The position numbers were made by a program, and so were the translations under genes. From Pleurotus ostreatus/Saccharomyces cerevisiae fusant (taxonomy: Eukaryota > Opisthokonta), in NCBI GenBank assembly GCA_024196135.1, contig JAMQCK010000223.1, positions 1 through 36,132 on the forward strand: DNA of 36,132 nt, given 5' to 3'. How positions within the stretch are numbered: the stretch's first letter is position 1; every line of letters begins with the position of its first letter. The notes beneath the pieces were generated by a model. It was not told the origin of the DNA. It ran no database searches and saw nothing but the letters and a program-made list of their open reading frames with translations. Shown piece by piece: positions 10,533-19,396 of this stretch.

Positions 10533-12818
10533 ATGACTGCTCTCGAGTACACGCCGATTGAGGACATTGATAATGTGCGCGCTTCTAATATTCACCAGTC
10601 TCCTCCTCGAGCTAACACCCCGCCAGATCCACGCCCAGCTGCAAGCAGGATTCAAATCCGGCAAGACCAGGTCCCTGGCGTACAGGAAGTACCTTCTCCT
10701 CCAGCTCGGCTACCTCATCCAAGAGAACCGCACCCGCTTCGCCGACTCCATCCACGCCGACCTGGGAAGGCCGAAGTTCGAGACCGAATTGTGTGTGACG
10801 CGTTGCCCATCCGCGGCGCCCACACTGACAAAACTCCTCCACAGCCTCGAGGTCAACGGCTTCCTCCAGGACGTGAACGCCGCTATCAAGAACTTTCAGG
10901 AATGGGCGAAGCCCGTGGTACCGCCCTTCGATATCAAGACCTTCGCCATGAAGCCAAAGGCGCACAAAATCGCCAAGGGCGTCGTGCTCGCTATCACGCC
11001 GTTCAACTACCCGCTGTGGCTGGTGACTGCGCCGCTTGTGAGTTTAGCACCTCTTCGTGTGGATGTTCGCGCGGTTGAAGAACTTCTGAGTGATGATTCT
11101 CACAGATCAGTGCCCTGGCGGCGGGGAATACGGTCTGCCTGAAGGTGGCAGAGAACGCCGCTGCCACGGCAGCCTTGTGGGCGGAGCTCGTGCCTCAGTA
11201 CTTTGACCCGGATGTCGTTCGTGTGATAAATGGCGGGATCCCGGAGACTACTAGGGTGCGTGTCTACTTTTGAGGCATATTACGACCCGCTGACGTCGTA
11301 CATGTCGTGTAGGTTCTTGAGCTACAATGGGACCATAGTGAGTCGCCCGTGTTCCCAATAGGGCTGCTTTTGCTCATTGATCTACAGTATCGTATACTGG
11401 TGGAGGCGCTGTCGGCCGTATCGTCGCGACTGCTGCCGCAAAGCACCTAACACCCGTCACTCTGGAGGTAGGATCCAAACCATTGCAGTCGCAGCGCCAG
11501 CGAACTGACCTTTTCGTAGCTTGGCGGCAAGTCCCCGGTCGTCGTGCATCCCAGCTGCGATCTCGAATTGACGGCCAAGCGTGTCCTACTCGGCCGGTAT
11601 ACGAACGCCGGCCAGACCTGCGTCGCGCCGGATTATATCCTCGTCGTGAAGTCCGTACAGGAGAAGTTCCTTGAGGCTGTGGAGAATGCGTAAGATTTGC
11701 ATCTGCTTCTAGATCTATCACTGACCACTTGATAGCTACAAGTCCTTCACTAACGGCGACGCCACGACGAAGCCAGGATCGTATTCGAACATGATTACCG
11801 AACGCGCCTACAACCGCGTGAAGAAGCTACTCGAAAGCACTCGCGGGAAGGTGGTTATCGGCGGCGAGACGGACTACGCGAAGAAGCATATCGCTCTTAC
11901 CGTGGTCAACGACGTACCGAAGGACGACTCGCTCATGTCTGAGTGCGCATGCATCCCCTTTCGATCCATAGCGTGACTGACGCTCTGCTAGGGAGATCTT
12001 CGGCCCCATCCTGCCTATTATTCCTGTCGAAGATGTCGACGAGGCGATCGACATAATCAACGAGGGGTTCGCTGAACTCTATGTCAAGAAGGCTGCGACT
12101 GACCTCCGAAGCACAGGGATCGACCATTAGCCATCTACGTCTTCGCCAACGATGAGAAGGTGAAGGAAAAAGGTTCGTGCCCTCTTCCGCACCCACCACT
12201 CGACGCCTGACCACGACCGCACAGTCCGAACCGAGACGATCAGCGGCAGTATGGCCTTCAACGAGGTCGTGCTGCAGGTTGCTAGTAAGCACCATGTTTG
12301 CTTGGTGTTTGAACACGACTGAACTCGAATAGTCGACGGTATCCCGCTAGGAGGTATCGGTGGCAGCGGCTGTACGTTATACTTGTCAGAATATGTTGCT
12401 CGCACGCTGACGAATCCCTGCAGACGGTTACCACACCGGGAAGTTCGGCTTCGATACATTCTCGCACATGCGCTCCGAGATTGATAGCCCAAGCTTGTGC
12501 GTGGTGTTCGCACTCTCTATCCTTCGAACAATCAGCTAACATCTCCTAGTGTCGAACGGTTCATGTGGTGGCGCTACCCGCCATATACGGTACGCATCCA
12601 TGCTACTGTCTTCTATTCCCCCTGCTGACCGCGAATCATAGGACGAAAAGCTGAAGGCAATGAACAAATTCATGGCCGTCGCTCTACCGCCCAAGCCCAA
12701 AGGCCCACCGACATCGGAATTGCAGGGAACATCGTGGGGCAGATGGTTCTTTTTGTTCGTGACATTGGGTACGGCGGCGGCGGTGAAGAAGAGTCGGGCA
12801 CAGCAAAATGTAGCTTAG
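10533..12818 (+). CDS. class-3 (fatty) aldehyde dehydrogenase, membrane-tailed
   Basis: Fifteen exons: 10533-10574, 10627-10790, 10845-11037, 11106-11255, 11313-11337, 11388-11467, 11520-11689, 11736-11942, 11992-12066, 12117-12172, 12225-12284, 12333-12371, 12424-12496, 12550-12589 and 12642-12818. They give 516 aa with every phase closing. The protein oxidises aldehydes to acids with NAD(P)+ and is closest in layout to ALDH3/fatty aldehyde dehydrogenase (yeast Hfd1 type). Motifs: ITPFNYPLW, the general-base Glu218 in TLELGGKSP, catalytic Cys252 in [21 protein letters not shown] and the C-terminal [12 protein letters not shown] hydrophobic [17 protein letters not shown] near the end suggests tail anchoring in the ER or a mitochondrial membrane. 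A TAG visible at 12128 is in another frame once the GTTCGC intron (12067-12116) is removed, so the gene is intact. Confidence 0.92.
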
Positions 12819-12981
12819 CAAAGGTCTTGAATCTCCCTCTTGTTCCCCATACTTTCCCTGAGCAGTACCCTCAGCCCCTAAGAGCTTTTGTATGGGCCGT
12901 CGGTGGGAGGATTAGCGCGCCATTACATCTGCCTGACGTAGTATGTAGGATCGCGGGTCGTGCACAGCGCTGAGTCACGAA

Positions 12982-13082
12982 GTTCAGATGACCGAGTGGT
13001 TAAGGTGATGCCCTGCTACAACCCGTAGCCTCAGCCAAGGCATTGTGCTTTGCACGCGGGTGTTCGAATCGCCCTCTGAACG
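12982..13082 (+). tRNA. tRNA-Ser(GCU) with 19-nt intron
   Basis: The acceptor stem GTTCAGA pairs perfectly with TCTGAAC; the discriminator is G. The D arm contains GAGTGGTTAAGG. Anticodon stem ATGCC (13008-13012) pairs with GGCAT (13039-13043). The loop begins CTGCTA, so the anticodon is GCT (13015-13017), and an intron of 19 nt (13019-13037) follows position 37, the canonical place. The long variable arm (TGTGC TTT GCAC) is the serine hallmark, and the T loop is TTCGAAT. Confidence 0.92.
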
Positions 13083-13123
13083 AACCTTTTTGCCCATCCC
13101 TCGTCCTTAACCGAACATCTTTG

Positions 13124-13190
13124 CCTTCCCTTGGGCGAACCTTTTGACCTTCCCTTGGGCGAACTATGTGTCCTTCCCTTGAAGGACCTT
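13124..13190. repeat. short degenerate tandem repeat next to tRNA-Ser
   Basis: CCTTCCCTTGGGCGAAC occurs at 13124-13140 and again at 13148-13164. A third, diverged copy (CCTTCCCTTGAAGGACC) starts at 13172, and looser GCGAAC/CCGAAC words flank them. It lies between the tRNA and the left edge of the gene array. Confidence 0.6.
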
Positions 13191-13227
13191 TCTTCCTTTC
13201 CCTAGGAGCAAGCTTGGATGCGGCGTC

Positions 13228-13545
13228 TCGGACCGTCACGGACCGCGCCGACTTGTGTTATTGTTCCCAAATTGGCAATATCCGCGCGGCAGCAACGCCA
13301 ATAGACCACGCATTGTGAGGCACTGGGAAGTGTAGGCATTCGTGCGATCGGCCATGGTCACCTTCGTCACCAGAGGTACCGGCTTACCGCTTCGTTGAAA
13401 CATGATAGACTCAAACATCGAGTGCACGCGAAGAGCATATGAAAAAGTCATTAAGGATCGTGGTAGATGGTGCACATCACAATGTTCACTTCGTCCGGCG
13501 AAGCAATTTTGGGTATACTTCAAAAGACCAGTCCATCCGCGAACC
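13228..13545. repeat. orphan copy of an F1 promoter and spacer (array edge)
   Basis: This segment aligns with 22795-23133, the stretch between the start of F1 gene D and the 3' end of F1 gene E. Shared pieces in order: GGACC and CGCGCCG, GTGTTATTGTTCC, TTGGCA(A/G)TATCCG, GTGTAGGCAT versus GTATAGGCAT, GCCATGGTCACC, CATTAA(G/A)GATCGTGG, CTTCGTCC(G/C)GCGAAGC and GGTATAC. It contains the CGG-N6-CCG palindrome (13239-13250). Oriented as the promoter of a minus-strand F1 gene lying to its left, it has no such gene: the tRNA-Ser and aldehyde dehydrogenase are there instead. It is best explained as the edge of a duplicated unit. Confidence 0.75.
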
Positions 13546-14900
13546 TCACGACCTCGCCGAACGCTTCCAAACGGACGAGAACATCAGCAACCTCAACTTC
13601 CTCGGCTTCACGTCGGATGGCGAGGGGCTGGCCGGCGACGCGGAACTACTGCGTAGGGTCCCTAGAGTTATCCGCGTCAGTCGACGAGCAACACAAGAGC
13701 ACGTCAAACGTACCCAAGCGCGCCTTCACTTTGTTCGTAAATGGCACGAAGCCTCCGAGGAGCGGCCACTTGGATTGTACCGGGGGCTCTGCGATGCGGC
13801 GCGCTTGAATATCCGCCATGTACTCGTCGTCGCGTCGTTGGACCTCCTCCTTGAGCCGTCGTACGCGTTCCTCGTAGTCCGAGCGTAGCCTGTCAGATGA
13901 TCAGCATCCTGTCGCTCTACATGACAGCCGCACTCACTTCTTAATCGCCTTCAACTCTTCCATGAACCCAGTCGGTGAAGGGGGCGCGGAGAGGGTGCTC
14001 AGGTCGTACGAGAGCGGCACGATGGCCGGCGAGGTGTTGCCCAGGTCCGCGCGATAAGTAAGGGCAGCGAGGATGTCGTCTTCGAGCTCCGCAACACCAT
14101 TAGCAGCGTGAGCGGTGTGCACTGCGGGGTCGCCCTCTGCGTCACCGCGAGTATGCGCCGTACCAGATGAGGACGCATCGTCGTCGCTCCCACCCGAATG
14201 ACCGGTAGCGTCGGAGTACGCACTATCGGTGTCCCCCCAAGCCAGACGCTCGGCTTCTTCCTCTGCTTCCAGGATTTGCCAGTACGGAACGTCGGAGATC
14301 CCCCTGTCGGCGCCTCGAGCACTAGCGAGCGCCATTTCGCTAGGAGCAGCAGGTGGAGGCGGGACTCCTTTCGCTACACAGTCGCGCAGGCACTCTCGTC
14401 GCTCCTCGTCGTCCCTGAGGGAAGATTTGAGCGCTACACGCTCCTTGGGGCTCAAAGAATGAGGTGGGTTGATAGGCCGATTCTCCGTCCTGATGCGCAC
14501 GTTCGTGCGCGTGACGTGGTAGCATCCATCCCAAAGCAGTGGGTGGCAGCAATGAGCAGGTCTGCGCCCTTCCGGGTGTTGAGTGTTCGGTCGGATAGGG
14601 ACACACATCCGAAACTCAAAGAAGTCTTCAGGGCTGTCAGGCGGGAGCCCTTTCTGAACGAGAGAGATGGTTGCGACTTCGTATGCCGGCGGGGGTTGAG
14701 GGACGCCAACATTCTGTACAGATTGTTAGCTGACCTGCTTTCCGGAGACTGCGAGAACTTACCCCAATTGTGCACGCCACATATACGTTCGTCTGTATCT
14801 CGCGAGCGGCTTTGATCACTTCCTCGTCCTCTATGTCCTGCAGGGACGCGACCGGATCGAGGTGGAAAGTGTAATACGAGCCTGAGTCGGGAAAGGACAT
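13546..14900 (-). CDS. family 1 protein, copy A (unrecognised; Cys/His core plus coiled coil)
   Basis: Exons 14900-14763, 14713-13938, 13889-13714 and 13661-13546 give 401 aa; intron phases are 0, 2 and 1. Exon 1 is the conserved YYTFHLDPVASLQDIED segment. Exon 2 starts with a Pro-rich VPQPPPAYEVATISLVQ piece, then the core at residues 82-113: MCVPIRPNTQHP, RRPAHCCHPLLW, GCYHV. The Cys and His spacing could bind a metal or form disulphides. A variable acidic Ser/Asp stretch follows, then the conserved IVPLSYDLSTLSAPPSPTGF. Exon 3 encodes a coiled coil (SDYEERVRRLKEEVQRRDDE) and WPLLGGFVPFTNKVKARL. Exon 4 is a basic Ser/Pro/Lys tail. There is no signal peptide, so the protein is probably intracellular. 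It shares a promoter with F2 gene a. I know no family for it. If intron 3 were retained, translation would stop 22 codons later. Confidence 0.8.
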
Positions 14901-15299
14901 GGTGACTTGATGAGGGAAGAAAGAAAAGCTGCTGTCGCGTTGCTGTTGACTGGTATAAAAGAACCATCAGGCGATCACCGAAATACAATTGAACACAATA
15001 CGTCCATGCCAGACAAGGAACAAAGGCATGCAACGAGGCGCCGCCCCGGACCGAGCCGACGGGTTCCCGGCACCGCCACGCGGCGCCGGCATCGGCTTCG
15101 GGACTGGATGAGGCAATTCCATTGTTCGACTTCGGGGCTTCCTTCCCACCATCATGGGCGGTCCGTCTCTCTCTTGTTCATGCAATGACCAGCCCCAAAG
15201 CAGGAAATTGACAATAGCTGTCATGTCTCGGCGCGTCGTATATAATCAGCAGGTCCAAGTTGGGTCCTGCATCACTGTTCTTCAATTGCCCCGCCTTCG
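14901..15299. promoter_or_regulatory. bidirectional promoter of F1-A and F2-a
   Basis: 399 bp separate the two divergent ATGs. It holds the block shared by all F1 promoters: ATACAATTGAACACAAT, CATGCCAGACAAGGAACAAA and the palindrome CGG-ACCGAG-CCG at 15047-15058, 147 bp from the F1 start. Toward the F2 gene it has GGCAATTCCATTGTTC, shared with the c/F promoter, and a TATATAA at 15239-15245, 55 bp before the F2 ATG, followed by AGGTCCAAGTTGGGTCCTGC. No gene lies within. Confidence 0.75.
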
Positions 15300-16835
15300 A
15301 TGTCCTCACCGTCCCGGGTATCGCCAACAATGTCTCGTACCTCTCCTACTTCCACCTCATCCTCTACAACGGGACCGAAGCCGTCTTGCTTTTTCTGCGC
15401 GCCTGATTGCGCCCTTGCCTCGTGCAGCGTGATCCATCACCGTGGCAGGACCGGCCGGGAGCTTTCACTGGGAGACATTCGTAAGACCACAGTATCCCTC
15501 TTGGCACCGTTCTATACTGCCCTGAAAGGCTACCACAGTGTCAAACTCGATGACAGGTCTTTGGCGCGTACATCGACTTTTCGCTCGCAGCCTGGCGTTG
15601 CATCTTCGCACTGTTCTTCGCGGCGCTCGTCGGTAGCATCGGGGTCTTGTGCCTCCGGTAGAGGCGGGCCCAAGATTCGGCCCTGCGTACTTATCGACAG
15701 GGATGAGGCCACAGCTCAAGTCATCCTGATGGGCACTTTCGAAGGAGCCTACATAGACGAGCTTCATCCGGTACTCCAGGAATATGTCGCCATCCTCTTC
15801 TCCCGCGACAGCTCGTACGAGGAGGAGCGATTCACGAAGGGCACGCCTGTGCACATGCATAGCACTCCAGAATGGGCCCAGAAGCCTAAGCATCTCGGGC
15901 ATCTACAATATATCGTGCCTCTCAGGCATGATATCGACTTGCGTGCGGTCAACGATCGCTGGAAGGTCCACCGGACCGGCGGTGGAGGCTCTACACTCTC
16001 AGCAGGCGGCGACGGCATCGAAGGCTATTATATGGATGGACAGAATATGTTCGACTTGGACGACCACGCCGAAGATATGTACCAAGTTTTGAAAAGGCGC
16101 TGCCGAAGGAGGGCGTACAGACATGATCTTCGACAAGCACTGAGGGAACGGGGGAAGGTGAGTCTTGCATCGGCGCTCGTAACCTTCCGTTGCGTCGACT
16201 GACCAGCATTCATACAGGCCGGCAGCAATCCAAATCGCAGCCACGCGTCGGTTCAAACTCGTCATTCGCGCGCCCCGTCAATTGCGCTTGAACCTATCCC
16301 AGAGAATCCTACCACACACTCATATACCCGACCCACCGTGTCGACGACGCCCGACAACGCAAGGAACTCGTGGATCTCGACGCGCAAGTTCTCGGTGTCA
16401 TCCGCCTCGAGCCGAACGGCGGCTAGCAAACGTCGGTCCTGCTACGATGACGAATGTCCCAGGACGCCAAAGGCCGCGAAGCAGGAATTCGACACATCGT
16501 CGACGCATTCGAGGGGATCCAAGCGTCTCATCCCGTTCATTAAATCTGTGAGTCTCGTTTTTTCTTTCAGCCCATGGCCCTCGTCGCGGGCGTCTCGCAT
16601 GCCACGCGCGTACTTCTTCGGGTCGTGGGCATAGTACTTCTGTCGCGCCCACCGTCTTCTACGGGTCGCACGCGTACTTCTCCTTCGGTCGTGGGCGTGC
16701 CTCCTCCTCGCATCACGCGGGTATGCCTCCTCTCCCTCCTGCACCATGCTGACGCCATCTCAGTCAAAGGCCAATACTTCTCAGCCGTCTTTACCTTCGT
16801 TCGCCTCGCCGAACAAGTATGCGATCCTTGCTTGA
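15300..16835 (+). CDS. family 2 protein, copy a (unrecognised; CxxxC motif, two-part core, Ser-rich tail)
   Basis: Exons 15300-16157, 16218-16547 and 16764-16835 give 419 aa; both introns are phase 0. Near residue 40 is a CAPDC (CxxxC) followed by His residues and RGRTGRELSLGDIRKTTVSL LAPFY. A low-complexity Ser-rich linker follows, then the second core: GPKIRPCVLID, VILMGTFEGAYIDELHP, VAILFSRDS, HMHSTPEW and LQYIVPLRHDIDL, ending in an EGYYMD...RAYRHDLRQALRERGK helix. Exon 2 is disordered, Ser/Arg-rich with KFSVSSASS, SKRRS and CPRTPKAAKQEFD, which look like kinase sites and a nuclear signal. The last exon is a short SKANTS...NKYAILA tail. The GDI / RPCVLI / LMGTF spacing faintly recalls the SH3-like barrel of PemK/MazF proteins, but this is speculation. 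It is head-to-head with F1-A. Confidence 0.8.
16600..16740. repeat. degenerate repeat in intron 2 of F2-a
   Basis: Intron 2 (16548-16763) is 216 nt, much longer than its neighbours, and is built of imperfect copies of GTACTTCT followed by GTCGTGGGC or GTCGCGCCC at intervals of about 24 or a multiple of it. The same intron in copies b (26143-26333) and c (33133-33344) contains the same words. Confidence 0.6.
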
Positions 16836-17509
16836 GCACGACGCGTTGGGAACGCGGCGTACGATCTCGACGACTGGACCGACCGGTGGGACTGCGGGCA
16901 GTCTCGCCTGGTCTTCGTCGCTCTTCTTCCGGGCGCGCGGTATCGCAGGCAGCCGCGGGATACCCACAAGCAGGCTCTGCGTATCTGATTCGATGGACAT
17001 CGTGACTCTCTGTAGCTTCGGCCCTTACTCCCCTTATATCCCCGACTGTCACTCCCACTGTAGCGTTGACGCCCTCCTGTGCATCACTCCTCCTTTGTTT
17101 CCCTCTGTATCACTCCTCTCCTTTGGCTCCCATTGTGTCACCTCGTCCATTGACTCCCTTTGTAGCATACTCCCCTCGGGACTACCGCGCCATGTACATT
17201 AGCATTGTCTTCTGTATCGATGTCATTGCTGCAGATTTATCGCTTGTGAACGGCAATCGCATTGACGGACCATGGACGTCGCATGGATGGACCTGGAGGG
17301 GTCGCGCCATAGAGTTCAAAGTCGGTCTTCACAAGATCGCCATTTACGAGAGTTGGAATTAGTCCGTGAGTCCTTTGGTCCGTCCATAAGTCACCGTGAG
17401 ACAGTGACGCATGCGACTGGCGGGATCTCCGTCTCTATTCCACAGTCTCTCTGTCTACGATGAACCACCCGCGCCTACTCAGCCCTCTATATCTTGAGAT
17501 TGTTTCTGC
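16836..17509. other. 3' flank of F2-a and convergent spacer to F1-B
   Basis: About 440 bases after the F2-a stop are recognisably related to the 3' flanks of F2-b and F2-c: GCAGTCTCG early on, then TGTAGCGTTG, TTTGTAGCATACTC and finally CTGCAGATT near 17230. This is most likely 3' UTR plus duplicated downstream DNA. From about 17280 on nothing is supported. Confidence 0.5.
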
Positions 17510-18921
17510 TCATTCTGACGACCTCGCGGAACGCTTCGAGAAGGGCGAGAGCAACAGCAACCTTAACTTCCACGGCGTCACCTTCAACGGCGAGGTGCTC
17601 GCCGGCGACGCAGACCGACGGCGCAAAGATACTAGAGTCATCTGCATCAGTCGGCGAGCAATACAAGAGCACGTCAAACGCACCCCAGCACGCCTTCACT
17701 TTACGAGTGAACGGCACGATGCCGAGTGCCCACTGGAATCGTGATGGAGGCTCTCCGGTACGGCGCGCTTGAATGTCCGCTATGTATTCGTCGTCGCGGC
17801 GCTGGACCTCTTCTTTCAGCTTTCGTACGCGTTCTTCGTAGTCCGACCGTATCCTACCCATGTCATTAGTGCGTTGTCGCTCTACAAATCTGTCGCACTC
17901 ACTTCCTGATAACCCTCAACTCTTCCATGAAGCCAGTTGGCGACGGGGGCGCAGACAAGGTGCTCAAGTCGTATGAGAGCGGTACGATGACTGGCGAGAA
18001 ACTGCTCAAGTCCGCGCGATGAGTGAGAACAGCGAGTATATCGTTCTCGACCTCCGCGATATTGTCTACTGCCGGAGCCGTTTCCCGCGCGACCACAACC
18101 TGTGCTTCATGTGCTTCAAGCCCGGAACGAGGTGGGCCAGAAGCAGGCGGGTCGGCGGGGTCGGCGTTGCCACCATCGGAGTAGTCACTGGCATCGGAGT
18201 AGTCGGTCTCGGCGTCCCAATTCTCGTCGATCTCCACGTGCAGCTGAAGGGGAGGTCTAGCGAGGCGCTCCGCCCGCCTAGCAGCCAATATCTGCCAGTA
18301 AGGGGTATCTGAGCGTTCGCTGTCTGCACCGTCAATGCAGGCGCGCGTCATGTCACTAGGAGCAGGGGCCGGTGGTGGAATCCCCTTTGCTGCACAATCG
18401 CGCAGGAATTCCCGACGCTGCTCATCGTCTTGGATCATATACCTGAGCGTCACACACTCGGGAGAGCCTAGTGAATGAGGTGGATCCTCGTCTCGACAGT
18501 CGGTCCGGACCCGCACACGGGTACTGTGAAGAGAGACGTGATAGCAGTCATCCCAAGGTAGCGGATGGCAGCAGTGAGCAGGTCGACGGTCGTCTGGGTG
18601 GTGTGTGTTGGGTCGAATGGGGACACACATCCGCGATTCAAGGAATTTCCCAGGACTGTCAGGCGGGAGGCCTTGCTGAACGAGAGCAATTGTCGCGACT
18701 TCGTATGCTGGGGGGAGTTGTGGGGCGCCAATGGTCTGAAGGCCGTCAGTCCACTGAGATCATCGAAGCAGGGCATCGCGCACCATGATCGTGCAGGCTA
18801 CATAAATCTGGGGCGATATCCTGCGAGCAGCCTCGGCGACCTCGCCATCCTCAATGTCTTGCAGGGAGGCAACCGGGTCCAGACGAAAAGTGTAATACGC
18901 GCCGTTGTCAGGGAAAGACAT
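17510..18921 (-). CDS. family 1 protein, copy B (no F2 partner)
   Basis: Exons 18921-18784, 18735-17903, 17853-17684 and 17631-17510 give 420 aa with the same phases as copy A. It belongs to the subtype with B, D and E: the core is followed by SLHSTRVRVRT and the variable part contains LQLHVEIDENWDAETDYSDA, absent from A, C and F. The core has GCYHV changed to DCYHV, with the Cys kept. The coiled coil is IRSDYEERVRKLKEEVQRRD, and the Trp-containing segment after it is diverged (FQWALGIVPFTRK). The frame is intact. Upstream there is another F1 gene's 3' end rather than a divergent F2 gene. Function unknown. Confidence 0.78.
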
Positions 18922-19396
18922 TTTCACTGGCCTCGTCGCAGCGATGATGAGAGTGTGAAGAGAGGAGCTGCTGCATTGTCACCAGCGCGTCTATATAGGC
19001 TACGTATTGATTGCAAGAAAACAATTGGACACAACATGGTCGTGCCAGACAAGAACCAAGGAGTCCGCCGTCGGAGCAAGGTCTCGGACCGCGCCGGCGC
19101 ATTACCACACCGGCCCGTGCTATTGTTCCCAATTTGGGAGCATTTGTATTTCGAAAACGGCTTAGCAACGCGAGAGTTGGACGCCGACGAGCCGCATGAC
19201 AAGACGTATTCGCTTCCCTCCGATTACTTATGTACGAGCTACCGTAGCCCAAGATATTGGTGTATAATTCAAAGGCACTAGGTATCCTTGAGATGCTCCC
19301 TAACCGTGGACCCCGCAACCTGCACATCTTTGTGGAATATTGCAAAATCAGAGCATCTCCCGCTGTAGTCACTATTGCCGCAAAATCACGTCACAA
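18922..19396 (-). promoter_or_regulatory. F1-B promoter with CGG-N6-CCG and spacer
   Basis: Reading toward F1-B there are the palindrome CGG-ACCGCG-CCG (19085-19096, 164 bp from the ATG), the conserved word around GCCAGACAAGAACCAAGG, ACAATTGGACACAACATGG and a TATATAG about 70 bp before the start. Further out, ATTGTTCCCAATTTGG is shared with the other F1 promoters. No F2 remnant is visible. Confidence 0.65.

Noticed and set aside
12067..12140. Aldehyde dehydrogenase pseudogene (in-frame TAG and frame break near 12128)
   Set aside because: Removing a GTTCGC...GCACAG intron with a CTGAC branch site restores the expected [13 protein letters not shown] segment.
14198..14815. Long open frames on the strand opposite F1 exon 2 (about 200-220 codons, also in copies C, D and F)
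   Set aside because: They mirror the GC-rich codon use of the true gene, lack promoters and splice logic, and their similarity between copies follows from the duplicated sense gene.
16833..16995. Possible stop-codon readthrough in F2: after the TGA the same frame continues in a and c with a conserved YDLDDWTDRWDCGQSRL-like stretch
   Set aside because: In copy b the matching block is in another frame relative to its stop, c has a second in-frame TGA, and most a/c differences change the amino acid. A duplicated 3' UTR explains it.
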